Source: Epinephelus fuscoguttatus (Eukaryota; Chordata; Actinopteri; Perciformes; Serranidae). From it: 64,000 bases of DNA. Shown here piece after piece: positions 1 to 17,723 of this stretch. A program made the position numbers and the translations under genes. Below the pieces are notes generated by a model, which was not told where the DNA came from, searched no databases, and worked only from the letters and a program-made list of their open reading frames with translations. Location: positions 27,274,949 to 27,338,948 of the forward strand of contig NC_064773.1 in assembly GCF_011397635.1 (NCBI RefSeq), written 5' to 3'. How positions within the stretch are numbered: the first letter of the stretch is position 1; each line of letters starts with the position of its first letter.

Positions 1-600
1 GTAACTGTGACATAAAGAACTGCATAGGAAAAAGCACATTGTGTCATTGTCCATTTTTCAAGATCCACAAGATGACACTATTAAAAATTTGATTTTGTTT
101 GAGTAACATCAGCTCATATAGGTTTTTAAAACATTTACAATACTCTGCTGTGAATAATGGTTTGTATCTGACATGGCCCCTCTACTACAACATTCAACTA
201 CATGGTAAAAAAGGCTTCTTAAAGTTATATTGGTCCCATTCTCGGAACCCATCAGCTGTATTCGGTGTGTGACTTCGAGCAGATGGCGATACAGCCTCTG
301 GGGGCAGACCCCTAATTTTTTGGCATCCCAGTTTGATTTGGGCGGAGGAGGCAAATTTTCGTTTCCGACTTCCGTTTATATATAAGTAAATATGCTGAAC
401 CATTGCGATGGATTCAGAGTTTGCAGTGACACCAATTATGTTCCGCCTGGTTAGTTCACTGCAAGGACCATTTAACCTGGCAACAACTGCAGCCGGCTCA
501 AACGTGACTGGTCAATATCATACGGACTACAAACAGCCTACAACCGGAAACCAGCGCTCTTCCGCTCTTCTTCCGGAGGCAAGATCTCCAGGGGTTTGCC

Positions 601-635
601 TACAGACTCTACATTCACTGAATGTAGAGTCTGTA
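601..635. repeat. Perfect inverted repeat, 17-bp arms, 1-nt loop
   Basis: TACAGACTCTACATTCA, then C, then its exact inverse. No transposon or gene context is recognised. Confidence 0.95.
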
Positions 636-1225
636 TATAGAGACTACATTGGTCCTATGTGGACACATGTACATCACTACATTCAACTCTGACAAAGGAG
701 TTATGATTGTGAGGGGAATTGTAGCTGTGTTTTAAATAAAAATACATTAAATATAGTGACATTGTAGGGCGAAAATGTAGACAAAGTCCTATATATTTTA
801 GGAAATTAGGTTTCCATCTTCATGGGTTTCTCAAAAACAGAAAAACATAGTGTAGTTAGTCATTATACTAACGTTGTCTTAATTTCCCCCAGCTGAGTGA
901 TACCTCTTCTCATGTATCGACGATCTTCGGCCCTCACCTACATAGTGTAATTCGAGACCTTTGCACGAGACTTTACGTAAAACACAAGGCTGCACGTGCC
1001 AGCGAGAAACGTGTTGACCTATATATTATATAACTGGACGGTCACGTGGCGACGGTTGGCTCGTTAACCCATTTCAAGGCCGTCTGCGGAGAAAGTACAC
1101 TGTCCTCGTGCACTTTACAAACCCGGAAACACCGTAAGCGGACAGGAAACAGAGGAAAAAACCTATACAGTGACACAAACAAACTTTTAGGGATATATTA
1201 AAGGACTTTTAAGGGGTGATGACTG

Positions 1226-1231
1226 AGAGAC

Positions 1232-1269
<38 letters not shown>

Positions 1270-1270
1270 T
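1226..1270. repeat. (GATA)n microsatellite with adjoining fish repeat
   Basis: About ten GATA units followed by TACTTTATTGATGCCAAACT and GTTACAGCAGCA, a pairing seen in many teleost genomes in my recollection. Confidence 0.85.
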
Positions 1271-1387
1271 AGGGCCTACTTTATTGATGCCAAACTGGGA
1301 AACTCTTGTGTTACAGCAGCAAGTATTCAAACAGTTTGTGGACATATGCATACAGAAATATAGAAATATAAAATATATACAAAAATG

Positions 1388-1426
1388 ATTTCTTGTGTAT
1401 TTTAAAATTTAAAATACACAAGAAAT
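1388..1426. repeat. Perfect inverted repeat, 19-bp arms
   Basis: ATTTCTTGTGTATTTTAAA, a single A, then the exact inverse. Confidence 0.95.
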
Positions 1427-2362
1427 ATGCAGGAATAAAATAAAATATATTAATTTGCAAGAGTAAAAAGATCAATAATATACACAACACAGTGTAGGTA
1501 GAGGTTGAATAGCCTATATAGACTTATCTGTATACGTCCATCGTGTTAACTTCTCTGTAGCGGATGGCCCTTTAAGCAAATATACCATAGCTTGTACTTC
1601 CTTTACAGCCTTTTCACATTGTAAACAATATGAGATATAAATAGACTTATTTTAAAATGCACGCCTGTTTGGTTTAGGGATAGTAAGTTTGTTTTGTAGA
1701 TCCCACTGCAGGTGTGACCTATTTGTGCCTGGGTCTTGCCTATAGTCGACCTGTCTGTGACCTCTCTCCTGAGCTCCTGAGCTCCTGAGGTGTGTTTTCT
1801 TACTCATGATGATGACAATAATAATAAAAAAAAAAAAGATGTCACGTTTCTCCAGGACTGCCTGGTTAGGGCTGGGCCTGTGGTTACACAACCAGCAATA
1901 ATTTAGATGTCCTAGTTTAATCACTGATGTGGTGAATTAAAAAAAAAAAAAAAAAAAAAAATACATGGGTCACGTTTACCCGGAGGAAAACAACTTTATA
2001 TAAGCCAAAGAAGGGACAGATGTGTTAGCCTTATATTCTCTTTTAAATTAGGTCAGTTTGACACCACCTGTATGAAAGGTTTTATCTTAAATATTCCTTA
2101 CCTTACCCTCCAGTCAAATTGCTCATAAGTCTGTCAAAATAGCATGTCTGTAAACATATAACTGGCTGCATTTCAACTTCACTACATACATTGTATCTTA
2201 TTCTATAACAGCATGCTACTATTGATTGTGGCATTAAGGGCTAATAATCAATATGAGGCTAAAAAAACAATGTTTTCTACTGTACACTTTTAAATGACGT
2301 CATGAACGCTAAATATAGCTAGGCCTACTTAAAATGTACAAACAGGAAATCAAAACAGCTAC

Positions 2363-2393
<31 letters not shown>
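2363..2393. repeat. (TAA)n microsatellite
   Basis: About ten TAA units. Confidence 0.9.
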
Positions 2394-3524
2394 GCAACTA
2401 ACTAGGTTATTCCTCTTATATCGGGGTCATGACATGACACTGTCACCGATGCATCAAGTAACCTGGTTGTTGATGGCTTTCTGCAGTAACCTGATTTCTT
2501 AATGTAAACCAGAAACCCGGTTTCTTTAATCGGGGTAAGGGATTAAGAGAAACCCGGTTAACACAGCCTTTTTTTTTCTTTGCTGAAAAAATGTGTTGGT
2601 GGCCATAGACATACGTAACCGTGTTTATAACGGGGTTACGCAGGAAGTTTCGACAGAAAAAACAATCATTAATCATTAAAATTCGTTACTGACTAAATGT
2701 ATAAACACTAGTTTATAATAAAAAACGTGCCCAAACATTTTCGCACTTCCCATAGTTCATTTTATATACAATGCTGTTGTCAAATACATCAAATACATTT
2801 TAAGGGTTGCGAAAAACAGCTTAATGACCATTTTTCCTCAAGTCAATTTCAAATGTGGCATGACTATTAGGCTATATAAATAGCACAAGCCTTTATCACA
2901 AATCCAACATGACAGCATTCGCACAGCCATGAAGCAGTGTCCATTCATAAGATCCGCTGAAGACAAGCTTGTGTGCATCAAGCGCTCCCTCTAGTGGCCT
3001 CAGTGTGTCACAGCAATATGTGCTGCGTTTGAAAACTGTGGATAGTCTTGCTTATCATTTTTATAGCTTTTCCACGTTTTTGCCTTTTTATTTGATAATC
3101 AACAGTGTGAAGATAAACAGGAAACGCAGAGTAGAAATGAAAATATCTGTATCAAATTATGTTTGTCAGATGAACACAACATGGGGCATGTTTATTACTG
3201 AATTTTAATCATTGCTGCATTTTGAAATTAATTTGTCATCATGAAATAATGGTGTCACTGAAACAGTCTGCAGTGGTTATTACCTCGGGGTTATCCAAAT
3301 GTTAGTTACAAAGTGTTACCCAATGTACAGTGATACAAAGTAAGGGGCTGTTCTTTACTTATCAGAGGAGGGGGTGTAAATTCTTTTTTTATGTTTTGTT
3401 TTTTTTTATTTTTATGCTCCTTGAAGCTACAGATATTTTTCCTTGACCCTTTGTGCAAGTGGTTAATTTTTGCCCACATTTTATAGGAAATGTAGAATAA
3501 AATGATTCTGTTGAACTATCACTG

Positions 3525-3863
3525 TTTTTAAGGTGGTGTGGTGCATTAGTTAGCACTGCCACCTCACAGTAAGAGGGTTCCCGATTCCAACCCAGGGTAG
3601 GGGAGCCCTTCTTTGTGGAGTTTGCATGTTTTCTCTGGGTACTCCAGCTTCCTCCCACAGTCCAAACACATGCAGGTTAATTGGTGACTCTAAATTGGCT
3701 GTAGGTGTGAATGTGAGTGTGAATGGTTGTCTGTCTCTATGTGTCAGCCCTGTGATAGTCTGGCAACCTGTCCAGGGTGTACCCTGCCTCTCACCCAATG
3801 TCAGCTGGGATAGGCTCCAGCCCCCGTTACCCCTGACAGGATAAGTGGTAACAGAAAATAAAT
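3525..3863 (+). mobile_element. tRNA-derived SINE with L2-like tail
   Basis: Plus strand: a tRNA-like head (GTGGTGCATTAGTTAGCACT, B-box-like GGTTCCCGATTCC), a core with TCCTCCCACAGTCCAAACAC, and a tail with GGGATAGGCTCCAGCCCCCG and GATAAGTGGTAACAGAAAAT. Imperfect flanking repeats GAACTATCACT and GAACATCACT are a likely target-site duplication. Confidence 0.8.
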
Positions 3864-4131
3864 GAACATCACTTGAAGCTCAGATTTTGGTTATCTTTTT
3901 TTCCGATGGAAGCATTCGTCGCACACAATCTGTCCAAGGACCATCAGAAATTTTGAAATCCAACGGAGATTTCTATTTTTACAGTTTCTGGTTGTAATAA
4001 ACAGTGTAATTTTGCCCATTTTTAAATAGAGTATGCCTCCATGTTTTCTTAAAAAATCTGCTGGAAATACGAAATACACCCATCTTAATTTGTTCACCCC
4101 TCTTGACTTGCCTCCCCTTTTTTTGCACCAC

Positions 4132-4153
4132 GTCCGTCCGTCCGTCCGTCCGT
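4132..4153. repeat. (CCGT)n microsatellite
   Basis: Five to six CGTC units in a row. Confidence 0.9.
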
Positions 4154-5340
4154 CATTTAAAATACAGTGAGCTAAAGTAATACTTTAACTGCTTCTGGAT
4201 GCCATAGTTCAGATATCCACTCTCTAACTCCTTGCTAACTGAGTGGCTCCAGGTTATATTTCACAATAAAACCACATTGTTTTAGTCAGTTTGGGACTGA
4301 ATGGCTTGTGCTAACAACCCTGCTGTAAAAGACTGTCGAATTAACATTTTCAAGATGTTTTATAAGACCTAAGAGCTTTCCCCAGGCCTCTGCACTCTGT
4401 GTGTTTATGGGCCATGTGCTCTTCATTTAGAGAATTATTCAGTTAGAGCCACCTGCTCCCCCCCCCCCCCCCCAACAAATAGGAAAGCTTCAGACTTTAA
4501 GTGTTTAATTTTATTATTTTAAGCATTTTGTCAACATAAAAACTCATCAACGTGAATGAATATATTAATGAGCGCTTCCTCCTTCACTCCACAGACAGTT
4601 TCCTTCAAGTGTCTACAACAACATGTACACAGCATTACACAAAAACCTCACAACATAGTCCTGGCCTGTGGAGGGTGGGTTTGAAACCTTTTACAAGTGA
4701 ATCTCCAGACTGAATTCTTGCTTTAACGGGGGGGAAATTACATATTATTAGCTTAGGAACAGGGCGCTGAGGTTTCCAAGGCAGAGACCACTTACATCTA
4801 AAGCTAGACTGAAGATGTGAATGAGCCTTTCATCTGCGTTTATCCCTTACGTTTCAGTCAACTGCTTTTTAAAAGGATAAATTAACATTTCCCTACTCTC
4901 CAAGTTAGGGGAGAGTCTCCTCTATTCTCCGAAATATAATGTGACACTGATCAGACAACACAAAGGGTGGGTCTATAAGCTGATTTGGTCCGTCAGAAAT
5001 GAATTGTCTAGCTTAACTGGTGATCAAAGTAAAACATTTCCTGAACTTGTCTCAACCTCGCAGAGAAATAAAGTTACAATAATTTAGCTCCCTTTCCATA
5101 AAGTGACACAGTAATGGATTTCAAGTCATCCTGGACATAGTATATAGAATTGTATGGATCCCAAATACAGTATTTACCCTCCTTTTTTCATCTCCTGTGC
5201 ATCTACCAACAAAAAACTGTAATAATTTCTCTATTACAACACAGAAAATGAGTTTGACATTGAACAAGGTCACACATCACCTCACAACAAAAAGCACTGA
5301 GGATCTACTTAATGAAAATGTCACTTTTTTCCCCTAGTAG

Positions 5341-5404
<64 letters not shown>
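5341..5404. repeat. (CA)n microsatellite
   Basis: About 32 uninterrupted CA units. Open frames across it are artefacts of the repeat. Confidence 0.97.
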
Positions 5405-5406
<2 letters not shown>

Positions 5407-5744
5407 ATTGCTCATAAACAATCCTAACTGTTTGGCTGTGAGACAGGACGCCCTGAATACAGCAGTTTGGCTTTGTCCAGATTGTGTCGGTGTGTTCAGG
5501 TGATGAGACACGACTGGGAATATGCAGCGGTAGCCATCAACAAAATCCCCCATCATGCATCTGTCCTGCTACTGTCCTCCAGTAGGACCACATCTTCTTG
5601 CACACTGGTCTTAGCTTTGATGACATTTGAGTTAGAATCACACATTTTGATTTTTAGTATGGGCGAAATACTGGCCAATCAGGGTTGTCTGTGTGATATG
5701 AGACTACACATGTATGTTTTAGGACATCTTCTGTTTGTAATTAA

Positions 5745-7441
5745 AGGGGCACTCCATTGTTTTTTCACACCAAGATCTCAAATGTCACTGAAATTACCCT
5801 GATGATGTCACGATGATGTCATAACGGTTACCTCTGCTTTGAGAGACTACCAATTTATAAAGGCTGCATCACAAATGGGGCATGTTTGAAAGACAGGCAT
5901 TTATACAAGACAGGAGGAGAATGATCAAAGCTGCTATCAAGTTGCATTATGGGAAGTGTAGGACAAACTGTTTTGTTTTTTTTTTAACTTTGACCATACA
6001 AGGGACTAAGGGTAAAGATATCTCAGCCTCTGCTGCAACAATTGTAACCATTTTTTAAAAATTTGTCCCTAGCTTTACAGAGGTGTGGTCATAGAAATAG
6101 AATGAATAGAATGGACATTGAGCTGTTTCCTGTGGCCACTGGACTAGTATAAAATAAAATGGCAATTGTTTATACGGTGACAACATGTCAGTGGGGTCTT
6201 TTCCTTATGAAAAGAAAAATGCAACTACAAACCAATCCAAGTTTCTTTCTTTCATCTTCCTAACTTATGTTAGCTTAATTTCTTTGTTTACTCATGGTTA
6301 AAAACACACTCGACAAAAACAACATAAAACCATCTCAGCTAATTTTGTTAGTCGTCTAGTTAAGTTAGTCTACTGTTTTAACAATCACCAGCTCTGGGTT
6401 AGTCAAAATGAATCTTTAAGTCACTGAGTTAGGCCCCAATCACACAGAAAGCATTTTGCAAGTTGCAAAATGCCAGGCGCATCACTTTTTTTTTTTTTTT
6501 TTTTTTAAATTGCTGCATCTTTTTACCCCATCGCGTCCTTACCCTAACCTTCCCATGTAATCAATCTACTGTTTGTTTTTCTGAGATCTGTGTGGGTACA
6601 TGAGACCCTGAAAAAGAGGGTGGATCACGGGGAGTACCACCAGTTGGTCCAGGAGCTTCGCATTGGCGATGGCAGTTTCCAGACATATTTTAGGATGACT
6701 TGGAGGCAGTTTGACAACCTGCTGTCTATCGTTGGGCCGTAGCTCTGGGTATCTAGCAACCACTACCACCAGTTTCTCCTCCATTGTTTACTAACTGTAA
6801 ACATGCTGTCCTGTGCACCACAGAAGGCCCGCCTCTCAAATCATCTGATTGGACAATGGGAAAAAAGATGATGAAAAAGAAATGATGTGGAGTGCTTTTC
6901 CACTCTGAGTTTTTTCAACTCGAGGAGTTCAGAGCGCTCCACAAAACGCAAGGCGCCTTGAGTGCAGGAGCAATGCAAAAACGGCTGAGTAAAAAGCTTC
7001 ATTCTTAATAAAACCAATAACAAAAAGGCACCTCCAGCTGCTAAAATGTTTTCTGTATGATCGGGGCTTTAGATGTAAAAAATATGCTCATATGCATGCT
7101 GTTTATCCCCTCAGTCTCAGTAATATTACATAATGTTTCAACAAACAAAAGAAACATGGAAATAGCAGTTACAGTAATATTTTAAAATGAACGGACTGCT
7201 AATTTAAAAAAGTAATTCTCCACTACTCGTTCGGTATAACGGCAAAACCTCACCTCAGTGAGTGCATGACTAGCCGCAAGTTGGTTTGTTTATATGGTAG
7301 TATATACAAAAGTTGGCCCACTACAACACTTGCAATGACATTAGTACACATAAACATGGCTGCCTCTCTGACGATTTGAATGTCCATTCTACTCTCATTC
7401 TATTTCTATGGATGCAATTCTACAATCACTGGAGTGCCCCT
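5745..7441. mobile_element. Terminal-inverted-repeat element flanked by TTAA
   Basis: The ends AGGGGCACTCCA and TGGAGTGCCCCT are perfect inverses and sit between TTAA tetranucleotides (5741-5744 and 7442-7445), the target typical of piggyBac and Kolobok elements. An internal inverted pair (about 6088-6116 and 7380-7410, built on CATAGAAATAGAATG) supports one original unit. It has no transposase of its own. A Harbinger element is nested inside. Confidence 0.8.
6432..7068 (+). mobile_element. PIF/Harbinger element, deleted, nested
   Basis: The inverted ends GGCCCCAATCACACAGAAAG and the complement of CTGTATGATCGGGGCT are flanked by TTA duplications (6429-6431, 7069-7071). Inside, 6584-6742 encodes 52 residues resembling the N-terminus of HARBI1-type transposase (WVHETLKKRVDHGEYHQLVQ, then YFRMTWRQFDNLLSIVGP) and then a stop. 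The DDE domain is missing. Confidence 0.8.
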
Positions 7442-7445
7442 TTAA

Positions 7446-10400
7446 AATGTTAGGGAAACCAATTGATATGAAAATCATCCGATTTAAATATACAGAATAT
7501 CAGCACAACATCTCATCTATCAACACACATGAAAAATAATAAATAATGCAGAAATATACAACCCTTGCACATTGCTTATGTAATGCAACTCCAAGTCCTT
7601 ACGGTGCGCTCTTGGCCTAACAGGACTAACTGGATGAATTCCAGTTTAAACAGATAAAATATAAGAAGACACACTGGTACAGGTGTATCATCATACACCA
7701 ATCTACTTCATCAAACTGCAAGACCACAAACGTTCCCTATCAATTCCTCAGAAATAGCACCACACACAGTTTAATATGGGATTCCTGTGATGGCTACAGC
7801 TGAACTTGAGTTCAACATGGTAAGAGTCCTCGGTATATGTCCTGTGCCTGTGTGTACATTTATAGCTTGTGTTTTGACACTTAACAGATGTGCTAACTGA
7901 GAAACATCTGTCTCTGCTCACTCGTTTTCTAGAAATAAAAATGGCAAATTATTCCTTAGCCAAGTTTAGCTCTCTTGGAAAGGTGTTTTTTTTTTTGTTG
8001 TTGTTTTTTTTAAAGGTAGTTTTCAGTTAAGTGCAGATAAGCGACAGCTACATCTGAATATGTGTTCAGATCACGATGTGTGATGATCAGAGTTCTTTGG
8101 TAACTATGTTTAGCGCTGTGTCTAGTCACAACTCTGAGCAGACATGTTGGTTACATGGTTGGTTTTGTTGAAAAAGACAGGACATTAGCTTCTAAGATCG
8201 AGGGGGGAAAATAACATTAAATACATCCAGTGGATACTTGAATTAAAATGAGACAGACAAAAACCTTACACGTGTCTAAGATATCCACCGTGTTGATCTA
8301 CTCTTATTTAGTTTCTATTTTAGTTTAATCTTAACTTGACAAACAACGACACTTTGTTCATTGTGTTTGCCTTGGCGCATTCTGTTTTTATGAGCCCCTG
8401 GTTTAATTATCTAACCTATAAAAACCTGCAATTTTTCTATTCTGCCTTTGTTTCTGTTTTATCACCTTTATCACGTCAAGTGTTTTATCACTCTGCAGAC
8501 ACACTAAATATAACCGACACATCAGAGCTTTCCATTTACTTTAAGAGACAGACTTTTTTCCCTTCTTCAAACAGTTTTATTATATCTAATAGTAATCAAT
8601 ACCTTCTGTTTAGTCTCTGATAACATCCGTAGAATATCCGGTTAAATATTTCTCAGCTATTTAAAGGCACTTTGCATGTTTCGTCCACCTAATAAGGAAG
8701 CGATTGGCCCCTGGGCTCGCTAGAATTAAAATCAGGGGGAAATGATCAATTACTGTGGCACTGATCTGAACCACACGAGGGGCTCTGAAGGAAGTGGCAC
8801 ACTCTGCACTTTGTTTGGCTTACGTGTGAATGGGCAACACTCCACAGTAACGGATGTCAAGCACAGGGCAAACTGCATTCACACGTTTCCTGGCAACAAG
8901 TTGTTCCTCTGTGAGAAAAGCAACAGCGCTGAGGCAGTGCCACAGGAAGAGATGTCCCGCAGGGCTGACACAAAGTCGCACTGTGTTTACCACCACCAGG
9001 AGGGTTAAAGGAGGATTCCAGCATGATCTGGGTTTTTGCTCTTTTGTTTTATATTTTCTATCTGTTTGATGCTAATGTTACTAGAAAGACATGTTCAATT
9101 CAATCTCCTCCATCACAGGCAAAAAATAATCATACTGTGATTACGATTAAAAAAACAAACAAAAAAAAAAACGTTTACACCTAAAGAATTCCCAGATGTA
9201 TTGAGCTAAATGCTAACATCAGCATACTAACATCCACAGACAACATGTTAACATGTCCCCCATCTTAGTTTAGCATGGTAGCATGCTAATTAGCACTTGT
9301 ACAGCTGATGCTGATGGGAACGTCATTAGTTTTAGAAATATCTGGTCAGAAACAAAAGCATCTGACGGAGAGATTTGATGTGACGATGGTGCTAGACGTT
9401 AAGGTAAGGGATCACCAAAGGGACATGAAAGCGTATGCCAAATGTCATCACACAATCCATCCAACAGTGGTAGCTATGCTGCTAGCATGCTAAACATAGA
9501 GTACCTACAACTGTCTCAGACAAGTTTGATAACAACTAAGCTCCACTAGCATTTTGCTAACTAGCATTTTGCTAACAAGTACCACTATGATCTTCAGTAG
9601 CTGTCTCCTCTGATATAAAGAAAAGCTGATGTTGAGGTTGCACCAGGTTCCAGTTTAAAAATGCATTACAGATTTTCCTCACTTTGTAAATTTAAATGGA
9701 TGCTATCTTTGTCAGTGGGAGTAGCTCTTAAAGGAATGCCTCATCCCCCCCCAAATTACCATTTGTATATCAATTACTCACCCTGTGCTACATTGAATTC
9801 AGTCCCCCATTGGAAAGGGCAGTTTGTTTAAGAAGTACTGAGCATACAACAGATACATGAGACTTGGATTACACTGCACGAGTTGTCTGAGAGTTTGTAA
9901 GCAGATGTTCAGATATAGTTTTTTGGTTGTTAAACATGGACCCCTATGACTTCAATTCACCAAGAATCTTCTATGGTTTTGGATTCTTCATTCAGAGTGT
10001 TGGCATGCAAGAAAAACAAAGTTTTCTACACAAATTCAACATAACACATGGTGATTAACTGATATACAAAAGGTCATTTGGGGGTAAAGTATCCCTTCAA
10101 ATACAAAGCAGAAAGTGAGCCAAAACAATAGAAATCATGCTGGAACCTTCCTTTAAAATCCACAAACAGGCTATAACAGTATGGACGAGAACGACTGAGG
10201 GGTACCAGTTCTTACTCAGTAATCTTTCAGAGTTGTCTACAGTGTATAGAGCTTGTCTTCAGTATTATAAACTATGTTTGCAGCAGAGCTAATTTAGCCG
10301 CCAGTGTAGAAACTATCGCTGTGAAGATGTCGAAGCAGTGATTTGTACTCGATCCTCATTCCCACGGCAGTAAAAAAAATCCTCTCCAGAAGCAGTATGC

Positions 10401-10702
10401 CGCTGAACATGCAGATATGCTGATTTAGTGTCCTAGTTAGTGAGCTGGCCTGAGAGCTATGGCTAAAGACGGCACGTGTATACGATATAAACAACCGAGG
10501 TAATGCGGTAACGCTCCTTAATTTCCGAGCTCTTGGTGTTCTTGCAGCGGCCGAGCAGACCTAAATAACTTGTGATGAGGGTTAAATTTATACTGAGAGG
10601 CTGACAGCGCAGCCTTCAGCACCAGCGGGGCTCCACGGCCCGACCCTGTGTCCGTAAACGTCTGTTTTTTTCTCCACAACGCCATCTCCCCATCTCGGCA
10701 TG
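7446..10702 (-). other. Probably stk38l 3' UTR and downstream sequence
   Basis: No coding signal. NDR2 transcripts have long 3' UTRs in other vertebrates, so the part next to 10702 is likely transcribed. The 3' end cannot be placed from sequence. A fish repeat lies at 9190-9500. Confidence 0.4.
9190..9500. repeat. Dispersed fish repeat with GCTAGCATGCTAA motifs
   Basis: Rich in TAGCATGCTAA and TAACATGTT phrases around a core (ATGGTGCTAGACGTTAAGGT, GGATCACCAAAGGGACATGA) that I recall as a widespread teleost repeat. It may lie in the stk38l 3' UTR. Class uncertain. Confidence 0.45.
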
Positions 10703-16708
<6,006 letters not shown>

Positions 16709-17511
16709 ACTATCCTGTAAGACAACATAATTGAACCAAACAACATCAGCCTGTGCATGACACTGCCTCCACTCATGTGTTTAGTGTCTGTTTTACCATC
16801 AGCTTAGTGCTTTATAAAATAGTTTTACCTTCCAGAGAGGAGTTTCACCTTGAGGACTTAAAGCACACAGGCTCAGTAATCGAATCATTAGTGCAACAAC
16901 ACATTTAAAAAATAATGGTCAAAATCGAAACAGCAAAGGCAAAGATATCCTGACTTTAATTACCTAGAGAGTGTGTCAAACTCCAGAACTTTGAATCCTA
17001 CATTTCCCCCATAATGCAATTTGATAGCGTCTTTCACTAGACCCTCCATTCCTGGCATATACCCATGTCTTTCAAACTTGAGTGACATCATCAGCATTAT
17101 TTTCATCATCATTATCATTTATGACCCATAAGAGTGTGTGGCAGTCTGTTTATCTGCAGAGACTCCTTATGGTGTGTTTGGGACATCCCTGGGCACAGCA
17201 CGCACTTGAGGTCAAGCTTTTAAAAAAGGTAGTGACCAAAAGCCAGACTGTAAGCAGCAGGCATCCAAAAGGAAGCTACAAAAATCATGAATACAGCACC
17301 AAAAACCAATGCAAATATAGCGAGGTGACAAAGTGGACAAACCTGTGGTTGATGTTCACTTTCACTTTTGCGTGACAATACTGTTTACACACATCAACTG
17401 ACACAGTACACCTTTCATGAAACTGCTTTCACAGGACAGTAGTTCTACGTAAAACAAATGAACTGATCTTTATGTATAAAAACCATTAAGTGTCCCTTTA
17501 AATATAATATT

Positions 17512-17723
17512 AAAGAGATACTTTGCCGATTTTCAACCAGGACTGTGTCACCGTGGTATGGGGAAAGTGTGCAGATGAACAGTGTCTGGCTGTCTCCCAG
17601 CCAAAATCTGCTGGATGATGCAAAATGTGTCAACAATTGCACAAAACATGACATGTTTCCGATCATCTGGTCAAGGCACGCAGTGACACAGACCTGGCTG
17701 AAAATCTGCAAAGTATCCCTTTT
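17512..17723. mobile_element. MITE with about 40-bp terminal inverted repeats
   Basis: The left end reads AAAGAGATACTTTGCCGATT and on to CCAGGACTGTGTCAC; the right end is its near-perfect inverse (GTGACACAG...CTGGCTGAAAATCTGCAAAG). About 210 bp with no coding content. Confidence 0.8.

Larger units (their letters stand above)
1..3520. other. No gene recognised
   Basis: Intergenic-looking sequence with microsatellites, two perfect palindromes, A/T runs and a CCCGGTT-rich stretch at 2440-2650 that resembles a fish DNA-element remnant. The open frames are short and without family likeness. Confidence 0.6.
3870..5740. other. No gene recognised
   Basis: Holds the CCGT and CA microsatellites and a poly-C run near 4458. 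An AATAAA on the minus strand near 4510 could be a far 3' end for stk38l, but nothing ties it to that gene. Confidence 0.4.

Noticed and set aside
408-692. 94-codon plus-strand open frame near the left edge
   Set aside because: No family likeness, no Kozak or splice support, and its end runs through the palindrome at 601-635.
5312-5556. Open frames on both strands with His-Thr and Cys-Val runs
   Set aside because: Produced by the CA microsatellite.
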